A DNA stretch of 64,000 bases from Epiperipatus broadwayi (Eukaryota > Onychophora > Udeonychophora > Euonychophora > Peripatidae), in contig JAQFVV010006354.1 in NCBI GenBank assembly GCA_028023455.1, positions 2,367,615-2,431,614 of the forward strand, in the 5' to 3' direction. Below, one piece after another: positions 57,860 through 64,000 of the stretch. The translations under genes were made by a program, and so were the position numbers. Numbering within the stretch: position 1 is the stretch's first letter; every line of letters starts with the position of its first letter. The notes under the pieces were generated by a model. The model was not told the origin of the DNA, made no database searches, and saw only the letters and a program-made list of their open reading frames with translations.

Positions 57860-59119
57860 GTTATTATACTTATATTATTTGATATTATATATATATAAAA
57901 GCGGTTTTTTATCAATATTTATGCCTTGATTATTTTTATTAAAAGTTTTTTTAACATAGTAAGCAAATAATGAGTAATTGTAGTATTTATGGTATCGAAA
58001 ATTATCAAAAAAGATTAATACACTCCATGATATTTACTAAGCAGTACAGCAACACTTGACCATCGTAAAAAAATAATAGTATAATTATTTTGCAAACAAA
58101 TTATTTGCAACGAATGACATATAACCATCGACTATATAATTTTTAATATTGCTAAAATAAATAAATAAATATACAATATTCATAAAAACAAAAATAATTT
58201 AAAAATATTTGTTTCCATTTATAATAACTTAATAATATTGATTATTGTGTAAATGACAGCTTTTTGAATATGAACACATTTTTTAGCTTTTAGTTATTTT
58301 TTTTTTTTTAATTTTATATTTGATGATTAAATGACAAAGTTGTTTTTACTTATTGTTTTCCGTGAAGAGTTTTCGAAATAAACACAATAATCATTTTTAG
58401 TTTATCACTAATTTTCTGTTAATTAAGCTATTTACTGAAATTTGATTTCAGCGTTTTCATAAACTTTATGAAGTTTTTATTTCTTTATATATATCATGTA
58501 GAGTAGATAATTAAGTTTTAAAGCTACGCAAATTTGCTAGTCATTTATATGTAATTGTGAAATTGAAAAAATGACCTATTTATGAATTTGTTGGGAGTAA
58601 GAAAAACAATAGTGAAATATGCAATATTTTTTTTTGTTTATGAATTATAGTTAGAACAAAAATAATATTTATATATATAAAATCATTCGATATTTCTTAT
58701 GAAATGCCATCTAATTTAAATGTGTTCACTAATTAACACACACACACACAAACATATAGAGTGTGATAATAATATTATATATACAATTGATTGACTTCAC
58801 TAATTAAAGTATTCATATATTCAGAATTCCAATTTTCACTCATAGGTCATTATTCCTAAACAAATTTTGTATTTGGAAATAACATTTTAATTTCATTAAA
58901 ATATTATTTTTGTTCAAGAAGAAATACAAAAAAGAAAGAGAAAAGAGTTTGAATAATAATACTTTTAATCAGTAGTTGTCATTTCAAAAATGCAAGTAAA
59001 TTGGATAGACACAAAAGTTCATATTGTTTTACTTCATCAACATTTGATTATTTACTCACATTGAGTATATTTTATTAGTAAAAAGTTTAAATACATATTA
59101 AAACTTTTGTTTACTTTCC

Positions 59120-59121
<2 letters not shown>
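57860..59121. other. AT-rich noncoding stretch
   Basis: A short CA tract lies at 58738-58751; otherwise nothing recognised. Confidence 0.45.
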
Positions 59122-59388
<267 letters not shown>

Positions 59389-59518
59389 GATATAATCCTG
59401 CATTCTGCTCATCCTTCAACATATTAAATTTGACATATTAAGGTCCTATATATAAAAAGTCAGAGTGACTTGACAACATTGGTATGACAATAATTTTTAT
59501 AACTATTAATAAAAACAG
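59389..59518. other. Short noncoding spacer
   Basis: Nothing recognised. Confidence 0.4.
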
Positions 59519-59936
59519 CCTCTTTAATTTTTCTTTTTCATTATCTCTTTCTTGACTTAAAATTTTTAGGCAAGAAAGAGATAATAAAAAAGAAAAATTA
59601 AAGAGGCAGTTCTTATTAATAAGTGTAGAAATAGGAGAGTAAATAGACAGTCAGCAAATGTTAGGATTAACGAATTGTGGGATATTTAAATCAACATGTG
59701 TTTTCCTTAGTAATAGGTGATGCCATTTTGAAATTTGAGTTGAGTTAATGATTATGAAAATAATTCCATTTTGAAAGTTGAGTTGAAAATGATTATGAAT
59801 ATAATCGAAAATATTTCTTTATGAGTTTTTATTGAGTTTTTATTTATATTGTATTATAAATTGTTTACCGTTGTTTGGAATATATTTAAGTTTCGTTATT
59901 GTATTATTGATATTAGTGGACATTTATTTTGTTTTA
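59519..59936 (+). mobile_element. PLE 3' terminal fragment with snap-back (INELW-type family)
   Basis: 59565-59690 on plus reads QERDNKKEKLK, a RQFLLIS segment and, in shifted frames, VNRQSANVRINELWDI, the ending shared with the 39.9-kb and 53.4-kb copies. 59519-59556 is an inverted copy of 59572-59612, so even this scrap is a head-to-head fold. The terminal region continues to the TA tract at 59937 and holds a hammerhead-like stem-loop at 59782-59811. Confidence 0.8.
59782..59811 (+). ncRNA. Hammerhead-like stem-loop in PLE terminal region
   Basis: GTTGAAAAT, GATTA, loop TGAATA, TAATC, GAAAA. Stem II has 5 Watson-Crick pairs. The first box is UUGAAAA. Confidence 0.3.
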
Positions 59937-59953
59937 TATATATATATATATAT
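59937..59953. repeat. Short (TA)n tract
   Basis: TA tract between the PLE fragment and the second RTE copy. Confidence 0.9.
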
Positions 59954-59974
59954 CTGTGTGCGTGAAGAAATAGA

Positions 59975-61380
59975 AAAAAAATAGCAAAGGTATATACCAA
60001 ATGTCTAAATGATAAAGATGTATCAGGTAATTGGAAGAATGCAGTAATAATATTAATATTTAAAAAAGGTGATAAAGAAGAAATTAGAAATTACAGACCT
60101 ATCAGCCTTTTATCAGTTTTATACAATTTTTTTACCAAGATAATTACAACTCATCTACAGAGAACATTGGATTTCCACCAACCGAGAGAACAAGTAGGAT
60201 TTAAAAATGATTTTAGTACAGTAGATCATATCCTGGTATTGAGAGAAGCTATAGAAAGGACAAATGAATATGTGTTGCCATTATGCTTTAGATTTGTAAA
60301 TTATGAAAAGGCATTTGATTCTATAAACATTTCTTCAGTGATTAAAGCATTGGATCATCAAGGCATATATCTAATATATTGTTATATTTTAAAGAATATT
60401 TATAAAATTGCAACAGCAATAATTAGATTACATAATCATACTGGGAAATTCAACACTGAGAAGGGGGTAGGACAGGGTGACTCTATATCTCCATAAATTT
60501 TATAGTAGTACAGCAAGAAGTATTTTGTGGATTAAAATGGAAAGCTAAAGGAGTTAAAGTAAATATAGATTATTTAAGTCATTTAGACTTTGCAGAAGTT
60601 ATAGTTGTTTTTGCAAATAATGCTTTAGAACTGCAGAAAATGGTGCAGAAGTTATCAGATGAAAGTAGAAAAGTAGAACTAAAGATAAGTGTTAAAAAGA
60701 CTAAAGTAATGTTTAATGGATTTTCTAAAAAAAAATATGAAAATAAACATTTACTAAGATGAGTTAGAAGAAGTTAACAGTTACAAATATCTTGGTCAGA
60801 TTTTTAATACAGATGGAAACATAATGGATGACATTAATCATAGAATTAAACTAGGTTGGAATACTTTTGGTAGAAATAACTTGATTCTAAAAGGAAATAT
60901 ATCTATGTGTTTGAAAAGGAAGATTTTTAATAAATGTTATTTACCAATTCTTACTTATGGGTCTGAGGCTTAGACATTTAGTGGAAGAGCAATACACAGA
61001 CTTCAGATATCTCAGAGAAGTATGCAGCGATGCAAGTTGGGAGTAACAAGAAGAGATCAAATACACAATATACGGATAAGAGAACAGACAGGGGCTACTG
61101 TTCTCATTGAAAAAAAAATAATGACTGAAGTTTAGTTGGGCTGCACATATTAGTAAGAGAGATAATAGATGGACAATTAAAATCTTAAATTGGATTCCAA
61201 GAGATTGTAAAAGATCCAGAAAGAGACCACATGTGAGATGGATAGATGAAATAAGAATTTGTGCAGGACTTATGTTGAGAAGAAAAGCTAAATATCAGAG
61301 AAGGTGGATTGAATTTGGTGAGGACTTCAAAAATTGTGCAGTGGATTGATAATTTTTGGTGATGATGATGATGATGATGT
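59975..61380 (+). mobile_element. RTE-clade retrotransposon, second copy, 5'-truncated
   Basis: Plus-strand relative of 3848-6712, beginning within the RT finger region (matching about 5290 of the first copy) and ending in a (GATGAT)n tail at 61361-61380, the usual kind of RTE 3' end. The endonuclease is absent. Nucleotide similarity to the first copy is high across the whole span, with independent breaks. Confidence 0.88.
59985..61349 (+). pseudogene. RTE reverse transcriptase relic, catalytic residues lost
   Basis: In order: VSGNWKNAVIILIFKK-type finger (60030); RNYRPISLLSVLY (60090); DFHQPREQVGFKNDF (60170); motif A near 60300 reads FVNYEKAFDSI, with Asn in place of the catalytic Asp; motif B GVGQGDSISP (60470), followed by a stop at 60494; motif C near 60590 reads HLDFAEVIVVFA, so FADD is lost; the thumb phrase LKISVKKTKVMFNGF (60690); the YKYLGQIFNTDGN block (60785); and the C-terminal DNRWTIKILNWIPRD (61165), RPHVRWIDEIRI (61225) and FGEDFKNCAVD before the stop at 61347. 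The two lost Asp positions plus stops make this copy inactive. Confidence 0.88.
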
Positions 61381-61857
61381 GTGTGAGTGTCTAATATTAT
61401 GAAGATAATTGTCAAAAATTACAGTAATAAATTGTAATAAATGTTAATATTTTTTGTTATTTGATAAACTAGGCTTGTAATATAAAGCATTTTTATCAAG
61501 GCAAGACTACAATAAACATTAGCATACATACATGTATGTAAACATAACCCAAACTAGTTCCTTATTACTACAAATATACACATATTTGCATCTGCATTAG
61601 TATAAATTGACATAATGGTTATGTTTGCAATTAAATTAAACAATCATTTCTTGTTAATAGAAATGATATTGACTCTTATATGTATGGAATTCATAGAAAT
61701 AATTATCCATCAATTTTCTTTTATTTATTTTTTGCTTTTTATAATTATTTTCTAAAGAAATAATTTTAGTGCTGACAGAATTGAATGAATGACCCCATTT
61801 TTCCTCATGATCATATCATTCTTTCATAATTACCAATGCAAAACTGGATATTTAGAA
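61381..61857. other. Noncoding stretch between two elements
   Basis: Nothing recognised. Confidence 0.45.
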
Positions 61858-63843
61858 CAGGGATCAATAACTCTAGGCCCACAGGTCACATCCGTTTTTT
61901 AAGAAATTTTTATCTGGCTTTCCAGCATAACAAATAGACACCAATTATTTTTAAATTAGATAACTAGTCAGGAATTATTATATATCAGTGTACAGGCAAA
62001 TATTTAATAAAAAATATTCACAATTATTAAATTTCATCACATTTTTGTTATCTGCAGATAGATTTGTTTTCATTTAATATGAAACATTTCTTTTTTTTCT
62101 TTTTCTTTTCCAGAATATTTTTTTTCTGAGCAAAAACAAATCCATGAAATCTAAGAAAATAAAAGTAGATCTTGAGTGCCAAAATTTATACAAAAATTGG
62201 ACACTTAACTATTTATTGATTGAGCACATTGGGAAATGTATTTGTTTTATTTCTCAAGATTCCATTGCCTTTAACGAAATTTCAAATATTAAATGGCATT
62301 ATAAAATTCATCATAATCATTATAACAACTTTAGTGAAAATTATGAGAAGATAAAGTTGCATGAGAAATAATTTAACAAATCAATATTTTTTTTTTTACA
62401 AGAAAATTTGAAGAAATTGACTTAAACAATATTGCTAGCCACCAGATGTCAAAACTAGTTACAGGAAAGTTGAAACCTTTTACTGATGGTTAATTCTTCA
62501 AAAATGTATGTTTAAGGTAGAGAATGTTGTCTCTCCCCAAAAATAGAATTATTTTCTACAATAAACAAAAACTGTAATAAAATAAATTGTAGATCAAGCA
62601 GTGGCTTAAAAGGTGTTTTAACAAATCTGGAGTTTTATTCCATTACTTTTAATGAAACCACACATGACAGATATTTTCCAATTTTAAGTATCTGTGAGGG
62701 GTATAACACCCTCATTTGATATTGTAGAAGAATTTATATGATTTATTTCTATGCAGGAAAATAGCACTGGAGACAATATTCTGTATGGCATCACAATATC
62801 TATTACTGAAATAAATCTTGATTTTTCAAACCTTATTGGATTAACCACAGCAGGAGCACTGGTGATGGTTGGATAGATAAATTGGTTTGTTTCCTTGCTT
62901 CAAGATCATATTGGTATTGATCACAAACTAATTAAACTTCACTTTGTTATTTATGAGAATGCATTATGAAAAAAATCATAACATTTTAAGGATATCATTG
63001 TAGTAGTCATAAATTCAATGGATTCTATACTTTTATAAGGACTAAATTACTTTCAGTTTCAATAATTTCTACAAAAATTGAAGCAGAGTGCAGCAATATT
63101 TCATATTTTCAAATGTTTGATGACTTAGTGAAGAAAAAATGTTGGAAACATATATGCATTAAGAGAAGATATTGCTATGATTTTTAGAGAGCAAAGACCA
63201 AAATTATTCTTGATTTAGGAACCACAGTGGATTGCTAAGTTACAATTTATGGTAATATTTATGAATAACATGAACAATTTGAATTTTGGGCTTCAATAAA
63301 AAAACAATCTTCTATTTAAAATGTTTAGTCAAATTACTGCTTTTGAAAGAAAGCTTTGGCTGAAGGAATTTTCCAAATCTCTAAAATTATAAGAAATATA
63401 TAATACAAGACATATTTGTGAGTTCTATTTAGGATTTCAAAAGTGAGTTATCTTCCCTTTTTGTGGATTTCCAGTAATATAGAAATCAATTTATATTATT
63501 TGGTTCTCCTTATAAAGTTGATATGGAATAATTGGCAGAAAAATATCAGTTGGAGTTATTCGACTTATAATATGACTTTGAAATCAAAGTTTCTTTTTTG
63601 AGTCTACTGGTAACTTCTACAAAACTATGTATTGCCAAATAAAAAGTATAAAACATCCTGGATAATGAAAAAAAATATGGTATCATTATTTTATAGTACA
63701 CATGCTTGTAAATAACTTTTTTAAAAATGGTATGTTCTAAAACTCGTTTTACATATGATTGCACAATGACTATCTGAACGATATTTTGCTCTCCTAATCC
63801 ATAAAAGTTTGCAAACAATAGGCAGAAATAAGTGTCACATTAA
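61858..63843 (+). mobile_element. Decayed hAT DNA transposon
   Basis: The left end reads CAGGGATCAATAACTCTAGG then CCCACAGGTCACATCCG, the 'CAGGG...CTC-GGCCC-CGGG-CACATCCG' form of terminal inverted repeats in hAT elements of the ZBED5/GTF2IRD2-related group. A transposase relic follows on the same strand from 62144. A matching right terminus is not seen before 64000; it may lie beyond the window or be lost, so the end given is the end of recognisable coding. The 8-bp target duplication cannot be checked without the right end. Confidence 0.75.
62144..63843 (+). pseudogene. hAT transposase relic (ZBED5/GTF2IRD2-like)
   Basis: The open N-terminal part (62144-62371) starts MKSKKIKVDLECQNLYKNW, then has the 'CICFIS...N.KWHYKIHH' region that replaces the usual C-x-x-C...H-x-x-x-x-H zinc finger. 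After a stop at 62369, transposase landmarks follow across frames: LTGKLKPFTDG (62455); EFYSITFNETTH (62628), where the family has LDEST, so the first catalytic Asp is Asn; NLIGLTTAGALVMVG (62838), where the family has DGAPAMVG, so the second catalytic Asp is Ala; GIDHKLIKLHFV (62920); FERKLWLKEF near 63345; FLFESTGNFYKTMYC (63592); and KTRFTYDCTM near 63740. Over ten stops and frame breaks occur. Length is near that of full family members. Confidence 0.78.
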
Positions 63844-64000
63844 TTAAATTGCCATTTCTAAGTATATTTTGTTTATAATGAATTTTCAATTTTTTTTGTT
63901 GTGTTTGCAGTAAGTACCTGCTTCACTATTATTCATATGATAAAATAAGTAACCTTGTTTAAATAAAATTACATTGATTTTCTTGTTTTCTTTACATATG
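63844..64000. other. Noncoding end of window
   Basis: No hAT right terminus is visible. TTGTGTTTGCAG near 63901 is acceptor-like, but no open exon follows. Confidence 0.3.

Overview
The window looks like metazoan nuclear DNA. It is very AT-rich, has no prokaryotic gene layout, and carries many long dinucleotide and trinucleotide arrays. Nearly every recognisable coding trace belongs to a transposable element: RTE-type and other non-LTR retrotransposons, several families of Penelope-like elements (PLEs) with GIY-YIG endonuclease domains, two kinds of tRNA-derived SINE, a decayed hAT transposon and a palindromic fold-back repeat. The sequence does not identify the species; an AT-rich invertebrate is the simplest guess. 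No complete host gene is visible. There are three weak host-exon candidates: 403-486 (+), 45996-46073 (-) and 52353-52508 (+).

Layout. 1-3745 is AT-rich and mostly featureless apart from a possible terminal exon at 403-486. 3746-3847 is a perfect 102-bp palindrome beside the 3' end of a nearly full-length but broken RTE retrotransposon (3848-6712, minus). 8270-10700 is a second, unrelated non-LTR element (minus). Two short tRNA-derived SINEs lie at 11.2 and 13.5 kb, the first with a clean 14-bp target duplication. 12.1-13.0 kb is a PLE remnant (minus). 15.2-16.5 kb is a third non-LTR family, 5'-truncated against a fragment of a fold-back repeat. 18.3-19.8 kb is a decayed PLE. 23.0-24.2 kb is an unclassified fold-back. 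24.2-31.0 kb is a PLE cluster: one element with direct pseudo-LTRs, one with 1-kb inverted arms, and one 1.68-kb near-perfect palindrome whose centre lies next to the YIG motif. 37.4-40.1 kb holds two more PLE copies. 40.2-52.3 kb is a long AT-rich desert with microsatellites. 52.35-53.13 kb has a Gln/Pro-rich coding-like segment cut by the fold-back repeat, followed by a 1.95-kb PLE (minus). 57-60 kb contains PLE scraps and a (GATA)n array. 60.0-61.4 kb is a second RTE copy (plus). 61.86-63.84 kb is a decayed hAT element (plus).

Themes. Most retroelements abut a (TA)n array. PLE copies repeatedly occur as head-to-head inverted pairs. Short stem-loops shaped like the hammerhead ribozyme core (YUGAUNA, stem II, GAAA) recur at PLE termini of several families. 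The fold-back repeat carries a fuller hammerhead-like motif with stem I, the exact CUGAUGA core, GAAA and a palindromic stem III. This ribozyme-like layer is the most interesting signal in the window. None of the protein-coding element copies looks intact enough to be autonomous.
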